Assembly (NCBI GenBank): GCA_035575515.1
Contig: DATLXU010000101.1
Span: 40,490-104,489, forward strand
Source: DATLXU01 sp035575515
GTDB taxonomy: Bacteria; Acidobacteriota; Blastocatellia; UBA7656
DNA: 64,000 nucleotides
Reading direction: 5' to 3'
Every line of letters begins with the position of its first letter. Within the stretch, counting starts at the first letter, position 1. Shown here piece after piece: positions 17,272 to 25,928 of the stretch. A program made the translations under genes and the position numbers. The notes under the pieces are model-generated. The model saw only the letters and a list, made by a program, of their open reading frames with translations. It made no database searches and was not told the DNA's origin.

Positions 17272-17904
17272 ATGGTAAAGGTGCTTATTGCCGATGACCA
17301 TACTATAGTGCGTGAGGGATTGAAACAGATTCTTGCGCAAAGCGTTGATTTGAGCGTGACCGGAGAGGCAGCCAACGGCGGTGAGTTGCTTGAGAAAGTC
17401 CGAACTGGCGACTGGGACGTGGTACTGCTCGACTTGAACATGCCGGGCCGCGACGGGCTTGATACGTTGAAGCAATTGAAGTGCGAGCGGCCAAAACTGC
17501 CCGTGCTTGTCCTGAGCATGTACCCGGAAGAACAATATGCGGTTCGCATTCTTAAAGCAGGCGCTTCCGGTTATCTCAATAAGCGAAGCGCGCCCGAACA
17601 ACTTATCGAAGCCATACGCAGAGTCTCATCCGGCGGGAAATATATCAGCGCGGCGATGGCCGAAAAACTCGCCTTCGAGCTTGAGACAAATTTCCAGGAT
17701 GCGTTGCACAACTCGCTTTCAGACCGCGAGTATCAGGTGCTGTGCCTGCTTGCATCGGGCAAGACCAGAAGAGAGGTTGCCGAAGAACTTTCGCTGAGCG
17801 TCAAAAGCATCAGCACTTATAGAGCGCGCATCCTTGAAAAGCTGCGATTGAAGAGCAACGCAGAACTGACGCATTACGCCATACAGCATGGTCTTGTTGA
17901 TTAA
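17272..17904 (+). CDS. NarL/FixJ-type response regulator
   Basis: 210 aa. Receiver domain at 1-120 with acidic pair D8-D9, phospho-acceptor D54 (VLLDLNMPG) and conserved Lys in 'YLNKRSAPEQ'. A LuxR-type HTH follows at about 145-205 (SDREYQVLCLLASGKTRREV then VKSISTYRARI). The start at 17272 is chosen because AGGAGCAGG precedes it and the receiver fold begins there; the longer frame upstream overlaps the kinase. It is certainly the partner of the preceding kinase. Paired CTTGTAGG/CCTACAAG motifs downstream are candidate binding sites. Confidence 0.95.
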   Translation: MVKVLIADDHTIVREGLKQILAQSVDLSVTGEAANGGELLEKVRTGDWDVVLLDLNMPGRDGLDTLKQLKCERPKLPVLVLSMYPEEQYAVRILKAGASGYLNKRSAPEQLIEAIRRVSSGGKYISAAMAEKLAFELETNFQDALHNSLSDREYQVLCLLASGKTRREVAEELSLSVKSISTYRARILEKLRLKSNAELTHYAIQHGLVD

Positions 17905-18359
17905 TATCCTTTCGTCCAGTTGCGACTGATTCCAATCCTCTGCGCCTACTTTGTGATTACTTTGTAGGATTTTTTCTGTAACAAAAATCAGCCAGCTTAT
18001 TACCATACTTTGACCGATACCGCCCGCCAGCCGCAAGGTGTATTGTCCGGTCATTAGTGATGACCATACAGACTCCATCCGGAGTGTGAAGCGAGAGGAG
18101 CATATTTTATACTCCGGCAGAGTTCTTTCCCTTAACCTCAAAACGCAAAAGCGAGCGGGCTTGTAGGCTGAATTCCTACAAGAAAACTATCCGAGTTCCT
18201 ACAAGAAATTTGGTAGTTTACTGATTTACTTGATTTGCGCTAGTTCTTACACTTCTCCTCGTAGAGGCAAACAAGATTAATCAATAGCATCGCTGAGAAG
18301 CTATCGCGTCCAAACAACGATAATCCACTCCCTTAACAATGTGAAGAAGGCATCGCACG
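17905..18359. promoter_or_regulatory. Regulatory spacer with CCTACAAG/CTTGTAGG motifs upstream of PilZ gene
   Basis: About 455 nt without a gene. CTTGTAGG (18160-18167) and CCTACAAG (18175-18182) form an 8-bp inverted repeat with a 7-nt spacer. A second CCTACAAG follows at 18198-18205, so the 13-mer TTCCTACAAGAAA occurs twice 23 nt apart. A related CCTAC-N14-GTAGG pair is at 17945-17968, just after the response regulator. NarL-type proteins bind short sites of this kind as inverted or direct pairs. These are candidate operators; no factor is proven. Confidence 0.5.
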
Positions 18360-18758
18360 ATGAACACCCACAAGTCTATCCCTCATCAATCTCGCGCAAG
18401 ATCGTCTTACGCGTTTGAACTGAATAGAAGTCTCAACACGGGACGGGCAATGGGCAAACGCGCTCGAAGGTTCAATCTAAGCTGGCCGGTTCAAATTAAG
18501 GTGACCGGCAGCGGACAGATCGAATTTGAAGAAGAAGGCTGCCTCCAGAATATCAGCTCCAGCGGCGCGCTGCTTTCTCTGAACGCGCCGATAGAAATCG
18601 GAGCGAAAGCGAAGCTCTTCATCAAGCTCCCCTCCAAAGACGATAAATGGATGAGGTATTACGGCGAAGTCGTCCGAAGCGAAACCGTCTCGCAAAAGGT
18701 TAGCGTCGCCGTAAAGTTTTCCAGCGCCCGGCCCGCGTTCTGCCGGACGAAAGATTGA
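18360..18758 (+). CDS. PilZ-domain protein
   Basis: 132 aa. A PilZ-like beta barrel spans about residues 36-125: 'RARRFNLSWPVQIKV' could supply the arginines of the RxxxR c-di-GMP motif, and 'LQNISSSGALL' corresponds to the [D/N]xSxxG motif. These features suggest a c-di-GMP receptor. The preceding 35 residues are basic and lack known motifs. The long upstream spacer carries possible response-regulator sites. The next gene, a large exported Ig-like protein, may be a surface output, but this is inference. Confidence 0.82.
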   Translation: MNTHKSIPHQSRARSSYAFELNRSLNTGRAMGKRARRFNLSWPVQIKVTGSGQIEFEEEGCLQNISSSGALLSLNAPIEIGAKAKLFIKLPSKDDKWMRYYGEVVRSETVSQKVSVAVKFSSARPAFCRTKD

Positions 18759-18865
18759 AGCGCCTTTAATCATCGAGAACGGGACAGGTAAAAGCGATAT
18801 GAATTTGAAGCTGTGGGCCGATCACTCCGAACCTAGTGCAAGTCAGGATATAGGGAGAAAACGTC

Positions 18866-20869
18866 ATGCTTATTAAGCTCAGAATAATTCTTGGATTCCT
18901 GTTGATTACAACTTTATTCACAAGCGCCGAGCCTTCATCGCTGGCTCAAACGCAAAACAGTGTTGGCGGCGGAGCAAACGGCGCACAGGTCAACATAACA
19001 GCAAACGTGCTTGGAGCGACGGCGAATGTATCGGTGCCGCAGTTGGCTCCCGTTACACTTCCTCCGCAGGGCGGCTCGGCCACCAATCAAGTGGCCAGCG
19101 CATTCGCAGAGCTATCCGCGCCTGGCGTGCTGACAACTCTGTCTACCGGCCTGATTGTCAATTCAACATCGGGCAATGTCTCTTCCAGCGCAGCGCACGC
19201 CGAGAGCACTTCGACTGTGAACGGAGTGAATATTCTCAACGGGCTTGTCACCGCGACGACTATACGCTCCAAATCAACGAGCGACAGCAATGGCGCTACA
19301 GCGTCAAGCACGGGCGCTGGCTCGTTCGCAAATCAGTTGAGGATAGCTGGCACGCTTTACGAGCAATCGGAGTTCGAGCCAAACACTACCGTCTCTGTCA
19401 ACGCGAATGTTGTGGCTAACGTGAACGGATTGCCCGTCGTCGTGCCCGTAAGCGGAACGGTGATTATCAATGAGCAGATAGGCAGCGGAAACGGCGCGAC
19501 CACATCATCGCTCTCGGTGAACTTCCTGCACGTTTCGGTGAGCGGAGCCGTCGCAGGCACGATCTCACTGAATGCCGATATAGTCGTCGCGTCGGCTTCG
19601 AGCAGCGCGAACTTCACTGCGGGAACGCCCCTGCCCCCGAACAATCACGCGCCTTCGCTGAGCGTGCCGGGACCGCAAACGGTTCAGGCAGGCAGCACGC
19701 TTACGTTCAATGTTTCGGCAACAGACCCTGACGGGGGCGACACGGTGAGCCTCAGCGCAACTAACCTCCCACCCAATTCCAATTTCGCGCCGAACCCGGC
19801 GACTGGAAATCCCGCGAGCGGGCAATTCAGCTTCACTCCCTCGTCGTCGCAGGCAGGCCATATATTCACGATCAATTTCACAGCTACGGATAATCACGGC
19901 GCATCTACGTCAGGTTCGGTGCGGGTGAGTGTGACGGCTGGCGCATCCGAAAATCATCCTCCTGTGATAAGCGTGCCCGGACCTCAAACGGTTGAAGCGG
20001 GCGATACGCTGACTTTCACCGTCACGGCAAACGATCCCGACGGCGATTCGGTCACGCTATCGGCTTCAGCCGTCCCGCCGCACGCTTCTTTCAATCCTGC
20101 GAACGGCACGTTCACATTCACTCCAACGAACGATCAGTCGGGACATAGCTTCGTCGTGACCTTCACGGCTACGGATTCAAAGGGAGCATCTGCAAGCGCG
20201 CCTGTGCAGATAACCGTAGTCGTCTCAGGGCCTAACGAAAAACCCGGCCCGCCCGTAATCAGCGTCCCGCCAAGCCCCGTCATTATTGCCGTCGGCAACA
20301 AGCTCGATTTCACAGTCACGGGCGCATCGCCTGCTGCGGGCTGCGCAATCACGCTTTCGGCAAAAGAGCTGCCTGTCAATGCCACGTTCGATCCGGCTAC
20401 GGGCAAGTTCAGCTTCACACCGACTGTGGATCAAAAAGATAAAACGCTGCTCGTGACCTTCACTGCAACCGATTGCGTCGGACAAACTGCAACCGGATCA
20501 GTTTCAATAATCGTCGTTGAAGGCGCGACGGGCGGCATCGGCGCTAAAGGGCAGATATGCATCCCCGTAACCAAAGTCTTCTTTGAACCCACTCCTGTCA
20601 ACGGCGGGTGCGGTTTTATCACAATCACTCTGTTCAACCGAGGCAGCGGCAACCTTCGGATTAATTCCATCAACCTCGTCGAAGGCTCGCATTTCCGAAT
20701 CGAAGGCATCTCGGCAACGCCGCTGGTGTTGCAATCTGCGGGCGTGCTCCAACTGAAGTTAATGTTTGAGCCGAAGGCCAAAGGCACGCTTCGCGACACG
20801 ATCATAATCAGCACGGACGATCCCGACCAGCCGATTATCACGATTGAGTTAAAGGCAAAGGGTCGTTAG
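18866..20869 (+). CDS. Large exported protein with Ig/cadherin-like repeats and ASH-like C-terminal domain
   Basis: 667 aa. The signal peptide ends near 'SLAQ' (about residue 29). Residues 30-255 are Ala/Ser/Thr/Val-rich and resemble the 'choice-of-anchor P' type. Three Ig/cadherin-like repeats follow; each opens with an 'SVPGPQTV.AG..LTF' or similar strand and has 'TATD..GASAS' near its end (about 260-350, 355-445, 455-550). The C-terminal part (about 565-667) has 'GGCGFITITLFNRGSGNLRI' and ends 'IIISTDDPDQPIITIELKAKG', like HYDIN/ASH-type beta sandwiches. It is probably cell-surface or secreted. A GGGAGAAAA ribosome site precedes the ATG. Confidence 0.75.
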   Translation: MLIKLRIILGFLLITTLFTSAEPSSLAQTQNSVGGGANGAQVNITANVLGATANVSVPQLAPVTLPPQGGSATNQVASAFAELSAPGVLTTLSTGLIVNSTSGNVSSSAAHAESTSTVNGVNILNGLVTATTIRSKSTSDSNGATASSTGAGSFANQLRIAGTLYEQSEFEPNTTVSVNANVVANVNGLPVVVPVSGTVIINEQIGSGNGATTSSLSVNFLHVSVSGAVAGTISLNADIVVASASSSANFTAGTPLPPNNHAPSLSVPGPQTVQAGSTLTFNVSATDPDGGDTVSLSATNLPPNSNFAPNPATGNPASGQFSFTPSSSQAGHIFTINFTATDNHGASTSGSVRVSVTAGASENHPPVISVPGPQTVEAGDTLTFTVTANDPDGDSVTLSASAVPPHASFNPANGTFTFTPTNDQSGHSFVVTFTATDSKGASASAPVQITVVVSGPNEKPGPPVISVPPSPVIIAVGNKLDFTVTGASPAAGCAITLSAKELPVNATFDPATGKFSFTPTVDQKDKTLLVTFTATDCVGQTATGSVSIIVVEGATGGIGAKGQICIPVTKVFFEPTPVNGGCGFITITLFNRGSGNLRINSINLVEGSHFRIEGISATPLVLQSAGVLQLKLMFEPKAKGTLRDTIIISTDDPDQPIITIELKAKGR

Positions 20870-20909
20870 CGCGGGCTAATGTCAGCAGGACAAATCAAAA
20901 CCCCGTGAG

Positions 20910-20990
20910 GGCAATGGCATTAAGATAGCAGTTGGGAGCGCGGCATTGCTGCTCCGTGTAACGCTCTTTGTTTATCTTATTGCCATTGCC
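20910..20990. repeat. Long inverted repeat between convergent genes
   Basis: GGCAATGGCATTAAGATA (20910-20927) pairs with TATCTTATTGCCATTGCC (20973-20990) at 17 of 18 positions across a 45-nt loop. It lies between the Ig-like gene and purQ and could act as a two-way terminator, although there is no clear U-tract. Confidence 0.6.
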
Positions 20991-21066
20991 TCTGCGCGGC
21001 TTGCAATCAACAACCACACTTCTCGCTATAAGCGATTCGTTCCCGACGAAATCTCCTGGAGAACTT

Positions 21067-21774
21067 CTACGATGCTTTGCGAAGTTCGGCGAGCGTGTCG
21101 GCCAGCGAATAGAAAATTATGCGACCATCGGTGCTGCCGAGCAGTTGCTCGCTTGCGCGCTCAGGATGCGGCATCAATCCGAGCACGTTGCGCTCGCGGT
21201 TGCAGATTCCTGCGATGTTATCGAGCGAGCCGTTCGGGTTGGCTTCATCGGTCACGTTGCCGGCAGCGTCCGAATACCGGAAGATGATTCGATTCTCGCG
21301 CTGAAGCTCGGCAAGCGTCTCGTCATCGCAGAAATAATTCCCGTCGCCGTGAGCAATCGGGACCGAAAGCACCTGCCCCTTCTGGCAGCCACTGGTGAAC
21401 GGAGTGTCCGTAGCTTCGACTCGGATGTTGACGTGGCCGCAGATGAACTTCAGATTCTTGTTTCGCATCAGCGCGCCCGGCAGCAGTCCGGCTTCGCACA
21501 GTATCTGAAACCCGTTGCAGATTCCAAGCACAAGCCCGCCGCGCGAGGCAAACTCTTTGACCGCGCCCATAACTGGCGAGAAGCGCGCAATCGCGCCCGT
21601 CCTCAAATAATCGCCGTAAGAGAATCCGCCCGGCAGTATCACCGCATCGCAGTCGCCGACTGTGCTTTCGCGGTGCCAGATGAAATCAACCGGCTGGCCG
21701 ATTACTTTACTGATGACGTGGTAGGTGTCGTGGTCGCAGTTGGAACCCGGAAAAACAACGACTCCGAATTTCAT
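21067..21774 (-). CDS. purQ: Phosphoribosylformylglycinamidine synthase, glutaminase subunit
   Basis: 235 aa. Class I amidotransferase with the nucleophile Cys in 'GLVLGICNGFQIL' (about residue 88) and the His/Glu pair in 'LMPHPERASE' near the C-terminus. 'PGGFSYGDYLRTGAIA' is the PurQ signature. It supplies ammonia to PurL in step four of purine synthesis. purS lies 64 nt upstream on the same strand, as expected for a small-PurL system in which PurS, PurQ and PurL are separate. purL is not in this window. Confidence 0.97.
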   Translation of the reverse strand: MKFGVVVFPGSNCDHDTYHVISKVIGQPVDFIWHRESTVGDCDAVILPGGFSYGDYLRTGAIARFSPVMGAVKEFASRGGLVLGICNGFQILCEAGLLPGALMRNKNLKFICGHVNIRVEATDTPFTSGCQKGQVLSVPIAHGDGNYFCDDETLAELQRENRIIFRYSDAAGNVTDEANPNGSLDNIAGICNRERNVLGLMPHPERASEQLLGSTDGRIIFYSLADTLAELRKAS

Positions 21775-21838
21775 AGCCTTGTCCGATCCTTTCGTGATAC
21801 TGGCATTGCTTACGAGGGTTTCTGTAAGCGCTATTATC

Positions 21839-22096
21839 TCACGAACCGGTTTCGGAATCTAGCTCTATGCGAAAATCTTCAATGACCGGGTTGGCCAACA
21901 CATCGTGAGCCATGCGCTCGACCTGCGCGCGGGCCTCGTCTGCCGAAAGATCATCTGCAAGCGTGACCTCGAAGTACTTGCCCTGTCGCACGTCTTCAAT
22001 CCCGCGATAGCCAATGGTTTCAACGGCGTGATGTATGGCCTTACCCTGCGGGTCGAGCACAGACGGTTTCAGCGTCACGTAGATTCTTGCTTTCAT
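21839..22096 (-). CDS. purS: Phosphoribosylformylglycinamidine synthase subunit PurS
   Basis: 85 aa. 'MKARIYVTLKPSVLDPQGKAIHHAVETIGY' is the characteristic opening, and 'VRQGKYFEVTL' and 'VIEDFRIEL' follow. PurS bridges PurQ and small PurL in the FGAM synthase complex. The ATG is preceded directly by the arm of a heptamer element and has no ribosome site of its own. Confidence 0.95.
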   Translation of the reverse strand: MKARIYVTLKPSVLDPQGKAIHHAVETIGYRGIEDVRQGKYFEVTLADDLSADEARAQVERMAHDVLANPVIEDFRIELDSETGS

Positions 22097-22200
22097 AAGT
22101 CAGTAGTCAGTAGGCAGTAGGCTGTAGGCATTCATTGATTGAACATTACCTGGTCAAACAGGCAATGACAATTAAAGAACTGCCTACAGCCTACCGCCTA
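22097..22200. repeat. Heptamer inverted element between purB and purS
   Basis: Left arm AGTCAGT, AGTCAGT, AGGCAGT, AGGCTGT, AGGCA in exact 7-nt steps. GTAGGCTGTAGGCA (22117-22130) pairs perfectly with TGCCTACAGCCTAC (22181-22194). It fills the whole purB-purS spacer. Confidence 0.85.
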
Positions 22201-23496
22201 TTATTCTTTAAATACTCTCTCAAATATCTTATCAACATTGCGGAGTTGACGACTCACGTCGAACAACTCATCAAGCTCGTCACGCGTGAGCCGGTCGGCC
22301 ACGCGTTTGTCTCTCATAACAAGCTCGCGAAAGCTCAAGCCTTCATCCCACACGCGCATTGCAAGCGGCTGCACTATCTGGTAAGCCTCTTCGCGTGTCA
22401 CGCCTTTGCGCGTCAACGCCAGCAACAACTGCCCGCTTGCGGTTATGCCGCCGAGAGCTTCGAGGTTCGCACGCATCCGATTCGGATAAATCGCAAGCCC
22501 GTCAATGAGCCATTCGGTCTTCTGAATCAAATAATCTGTCAGTATGCATGAGTCGGGCAGTATAACGCGCTCGACCGACGAGTGCGATATGTCGCGCTCG
22601 TGCCACAGCGCGATGTTTTCAAACGCCGCCTGCGCGTTTGAGCGAACGACTCGCGCAAGCCCGCAAATCTGCTCGGACGTTACCGGGTTGCGCTTGTGCG
22701 GCATCGCGGACGAGCCTTTTTGTCCGACGGAGAATGGCTCTTCTGCCTCGCGGACTTCCGTTCGTTGAAGATGACGAACTTCGAGCGCGATCTTTTCCAT
22801 TGAGGCCGCGATTATCGCAAGCGTTGAGAGAAACTCCGCGTGGCGGTCGCGCTGAATGACCTGCGTTGAAATCGGCGCAGCCTTCAAAGCAAGCTTCGCG
22901 CAGACGCGTTCTTCGACTTCAGGGTCGAGATGAGCGAACGTGCCAACTGCGCCGGAAATTTTTCCGACGCTAACAACATCGCGCGCGCGGCTGAGTCGCT
23001 CTTTATTGCGCTCGTTGTCTGCGTAGTAAAGCGCGAGCACAAGCCCGAACGTCGTAGGCTCTGCGTGAACGCCGTGCGTGCGGCCTATCATCACGCTGTC
23101 TTTATGCTCGATTGCTCTTCGGCGAAGCACGCGGCCCAATCGCTCAAGGTCTTCCAGCAAGAGCGTCGCCGCATCGCGCATCAGCAAGGCGTTCGCCGTA
23201 TCAACGACATCGGAAGAGGTCAGCCCGTAATGAACAAAGCGCGATTCCTCTCCGATGTTTTCGGCAAGCGCGGTTGTGAAGGCTATGACATCGTGGCGGG
23301 TCGTGCGCTCGATCTCTTTTATCCGAGCGACATCGAACGCGGCTGTGCGTTTTATCTTGTCAACCGCCTCGCGCGGGATCGTTCCCATGTCGGCGTGGAC
23401 TTCGCAGACGGCAATCTCCACGTCGAGCCACTTCTGAAAACGATTCTGGTCAGTCCATATCGCGCCCATTTCGGGCAGCGTGTATCTTTCAATCAT
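22201..23496 (-). CDS. purB: Adenylosuccinate lyase
   Basis: 431 aa, standard length for the short bacterial form. The fumarase-superfamily signature 'GSSAMPHKRNP' is intact, with 'SVERVILPDS' and the catalytic His region 'GRTHGVHAEP' also present. It cleaves succinyl-AICAR and adenylosuccinate. It is first of purB-purS-purQ on the minus strand. The ATG follows immediately after a heptamer arm (CCCCAGAGTT before ATG) with no clear Shine-Dalgarno. Confidence 0.97.
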   Translation of the reverse strand: MIERYTLPEMGAIWTDQNRFQKWLDVEIAVCEVHADMGTIPREAVDKIKRTAAFDVARIKEIERTTRHDVIAFTTALAENIGEESRFVHYGLTSSDVVDTANALLMRDAATLLLEDLERLGRVLRRRAIEHKDSVMIGRTHGVHAEPTTFGLVLALYYADNERNKERLSRARDVVSVGKISGAVGTFAHLDPEVEERVCAKLALKAAPISTQVIQRDRHAEFLSTLAIIAASMEKIALEVRHLQRTEVREAEEPFSVGQKGSSAMPHKRNPVTSEQICGLARVVRSNAQAAFENIALWHERDISHSSVERVILPDSCILTDYLIQKTEWLIDGLAIYPNRMRANLEALGGITASGQLLLALTRKGVTREEAYQIVQPLAMRVWDEGLSFRELVMRDKRVADRLTRDELDELFDVSRQLRNVDKIFERVFKE

Positions 23497-23500
23497 AACT

Positions 23501-23589
23501 CTGGGGTCAGGGGTCAGGGGCCGGGGGCCGGGCGGGAAGAGAATCTGTCATCTCTCCCTGACCCCTGACTCCCGACTTCTGACCCCTGT
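23501..23589. repeat. Heptamer inverted element between walJ-like gene and purB
   Basis: Left arm GGGGTCA, GGGGTCA, GGGGCCG, GGGGCCG. Right arm CCCTGAC, CCCTGAC, TCCCGAC, TTCTGAC, CCCTG. The spacer of two co-directional genes consists almost entirely of this element. Confidence 0.87.
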
Positions 23590-24384
23590 TCATAACTCAA
23601 ACCATTCGGTCGCGCGGTCCTGATGCGCAATCTTCACGCGGCGCTCGGCGTCTGGATAAAACAGCGAGCCGTGAGCGTCCAACGCTTGAAGCGCCGTCAC
23701 TCGCGCAAGCTCAGGATGATTGCACTGCCGCGACAAATGCGCAAGAACTAAATAAGCCGCGCGGCCATCGAAGTCTTCGCGTATCCATCGCGCCGTCTCG
23801 TCATTTGATAGATGCCCCGTGTTGCTCGCTATTCGCTGCTTCAAAGGCCACGGGTACGGGCCAACCTTCAGCATGTCGCGGTCATGGTTTGATTCGATGA
23901 TTATTAAATCCGAGCCGCGAAGTTTCTCCGCCACGAGCTTTGTGATATATCCGAGATCGGTGACAACGGCGACTTTAACGCGCTCCGATTCAACCGTGAA
24001 AGCGAAGGTATCAATTCCATCGTGTGGGATTGTGAAGGGGTGAAAATCGAGCGAGCCGATTTGAAACGGCTGACTCGAAGAGATTGTTTCGCCCCAGTGT
24101 ATGTCTTCGCGCTCGCCGGGGAATCGGCACTCTGCGCGCGTGGCATCAGAGATAAAGACAGGCGCTGCGGTCGTCTTCGACATCACGCGAACGCCTTTGA
24201 CGTGGTCTGAATGCTCATGCGTTACGACGATTGCGCTGAGGCGCGAAGGATCAATGCCCGCTTCCGTCATGCGGCGCGCGGTCTCTTTGGCGGAAAGCCC
24301 CGCGTCAACGAGCACGCCCGTTGCGCCCGACTCGATGTAGAGCGCGTTGCCGGAACTGCCGCTGCCCAAGACGATCAATCTCAT
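23590..24384 (-). CDS. MBL-fold metallohydrolase, YycJ/WalJ family
   Basis: 264 aa. Opens 'MRLIVLGSGSSGNALYIESG', the YycJ/WalJ pattern. The metal site HxHxDH is at 56-61 (HEHSDH), with further ligands in 'VVTDLGY', 'ESNHDRDML' and 'LVLAHLS'. WalJ-type enzymes are 5'-to-3' exonuclease-like or coordinate cell-wall signalling with replication in Firmicutes; the role in Acidobacteriota is not established. The 78-nt spacer from the M16 gene consists of a heptamer element, and the ATG lacks a ribosome site. Confidence 0.88.
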   Translation of the reverse strand: MRLIVLGSGSSGNALYIESGATGVLVDAGLSAKETARRMTEAGIDPSRLSAIVVTHEHSDHVKGVRVMSKTTAAPVFISDATRAECRFPGEREDIHWGETISSSQPFQIGSLDFHPFTIPHDGIDTFAFTVESERVKVAVVTDLGYITKLVAEKLRGSDLIIIESNHDRDMLKVGPYPWPLKQRIASNTGHLSNDETARWIREDFDGRAAYLVLAHLSRQCNHPELARVTALQALDAHGSLFYPDAERRVKIAHQDRATEWFEL

Positions 24385-24385
24385 G

Positions 24386-24480
24386 ATTTGTCATTGGTCA
24401 TTTGTCCTTAGTCCTTTGTCAGATCGTTCGTCATACTTAAGCAAATGACCAACGACAAGGGGCTAATGACCAATGACCAC
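24386..24480. repeat. Heptamer inverted element between M16 peptidase and walJ-like gene
   Basis: Left arm TTGTCAT, TGGTCAT, TTGTCCT, TAGTCCT, TTGTCAG; right arm its inverse with AATGACC/CAACGAC units. The last three residues and the stop of the M16 peptidase lie inside the right arm. Confidence 0.85.
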
Positions 24481-25740
24481 GTCGCTATCAAGGTTGAGAG
24501 ACTCAAGCTGTCCGAGAGCGGTAACGGCCAGATCATCGCCGCGAAAGATGTCGTTGGCTATGCGCTGCACGTCCGGAGCCGTGACCTTGTCAATGCGCTC
24601 AAGCATCTCGTCGAGCGTCAACTGGCGGCCAAAGAATATTTCTTGCCGCGCGATGTTGCTCATGCGCGATGACGTTGATTCAAGTCCGAGCATTATCGAA
24701 ACCTTGAGTTGATCTTTCGCGCGCTGAAGCTCTGCTTCCGACACCTCTTCGCTCTTGAGCTTGCCGAACTCTTCGAGGCTCAGCTTTATCACGTCGCTCA
24801 CCTGCTCAGGCGAAGTCGCGGCGTAAACAGACAAGTAACCGGCGTCGGTGTAAGCGTTCACGCCCGAATAGACAGCGTAAGCAAGTCCGTGCTCTTCGCG
24901 GATAGTTTGAAACAAGCGCGAGCTCATGCCGCCGCCCAGTATTACGTTCAGTACATGCACGCTGTAGCGGTCTTCGGAAGTCATCGCAGGGCAGCGCGTG
25001 CCGAGCACGAGATGCGCCTGCTCAAGCTCTTTGTTAATCACGACGCGATTAGCGGCGGGCAAGGGAGCCGACGACGAAAGATTCGCGGGCTTGTCTTCCA
25101 TATCGCCGAGATAGCGAGCGACCATCTCTACAAATTGCTCATGGTCGAGATTGCCCGCGCCCGCGACGACCAGATTTCTCGGTGTATAAACGCTCGAAAA
25201 GTAATCCATCACGCGGTTGTGATCGAATGTGGCGAGCGTATCTGCCGTGCCGAGTATTGAGCGGCCAAGCGGATGGTCGGGCCAGAAGTTCGCCACGAAG
25301 ACTTCGTGCACGAGGTCATCGGGCGTGTCTTCGACCATCTTTATCTCTTCAAGCACGACGTTGCGCTCGCGGTCTAACTCTTCGTTGTCAAAGAGCGGCG
25401 CAGTCACGAGGTCTGCTATGAGGTCGAAGGCACGCGGCAGGTGTTCATCGAGGACTTTGACGTAATAGCTTGCGACTTCGCGGCTGGTGAATGCGTCGAC
25501 GTGGCCGCCGATGGCGTCGCTTTCGATGGCGATTTCACGCGAGGTGCGGTTGCGCGTGCCTTTGAAGAGCGCGTGCTCGATGAAGTGCGATATGCCGTTA
25601 AGAGGCGCGGCCTCGTGGCGCGAGCCTGAGCGCACCCATATGCCTACAGAAGCCGAGCGCACATGATTCATCCGCTCTGTGATAATCGTGAGTCCGTTCG
25701 GAAGCGTGGTCTTCGTAATGGGACTGGCTTGCTCGCTCAT
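24463..25740 (-). CDS. M16 family zinc peptidase (mitochondrial processing peptidase-like)
   Basis: 425 aa from ATG 25740; a longer frame to 25902 starts before any conserved sequence. 'GISHFIEHALFKGT' holds the inverted zinc motif HxxEH (residues 52-56) and 'AFTSREVASYYVKVL' follows, with the third ligand Glu expected about 75 residues after the motif (EVFVANFWPDHPLG region). The C-terminal inactive half has 'GGGMSSRLFQTIREEHGLAYAV', the M16 R/Y motif. It heads the minus-strand unit that continues into walJ-like, purB, purS and purQ. The natural substrate is unknown. Confidence 0.93.
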   Translation of the reverse strand: MSEQASPITKTTLPNGLTIITERMNHVRSASVGIWVRSGSRHEAAPLNGISHFIEHALFKGTRNRTSREIAIESDAIGGHVDAFTSREVASYYVKVLDEHLPRAFDLIADLVTAPLFDNEELDRERNVVLEEIKMVEDTPDDLVHEVFVANFWPDHPLGRSILGTADTLATFDHNRVMDYFSSVYTPRNLVVAGAGNLDHEQFVEMVARYLGDMEDKPANLSSSAPLPAANRVVINKELEQAHLVLGTRCPAMTSEDRYSVHVLNVILGGGMSSRLFQTIREEHGLAYAVYSGVNAYTDAGYLSVYAATSPEQVSDVIKLSLEEFGKLKSEEVSEAELQRAKDQLKVSIMLGLESTSSRMSNIARQEIFFGRQLTLDEMLERIDKVTAPDVQRIANDIFRGDDLAVTALGQLESLNLDSDVVIGH

Positions 25741-25928
25741 ATCGCACCCGAAAACGGATGCTAACACACGCGTTCGAGTGGGCGCAAACTGAGTTGGATT
25801 GATGTAGTGATTGGCGTGGAGTTGATATCGCACAGCACGGTCCCAGTTGCGGTTAAATACTTGACCGGCTCGCCGCGGCCCCTGTAGTTTTTCAGCCAGC
25901 ACTGCTACTCATCAAGGAGAATTTTTGA

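Noticed and set aside
18776..18860. Possible c-di-GMP riboswitch upstream of the Ig-like gene
   Set aside because: The PilZ neighbour made this attractive, but the conserved GEMM core (GCAAACC..GACGCAAAGCC) is not there.
20968..21885. 305-codon open frame opposite purQ
   Set aside because: It is the antisense shadow of purQ and purS, which have full family signatures; the translation has no motif.
22097..24480. CRISPR-like array
   Set aside because: The repeats are 7 nt, contiguous and inverted in pairs, without uniform spacers or cas genes.
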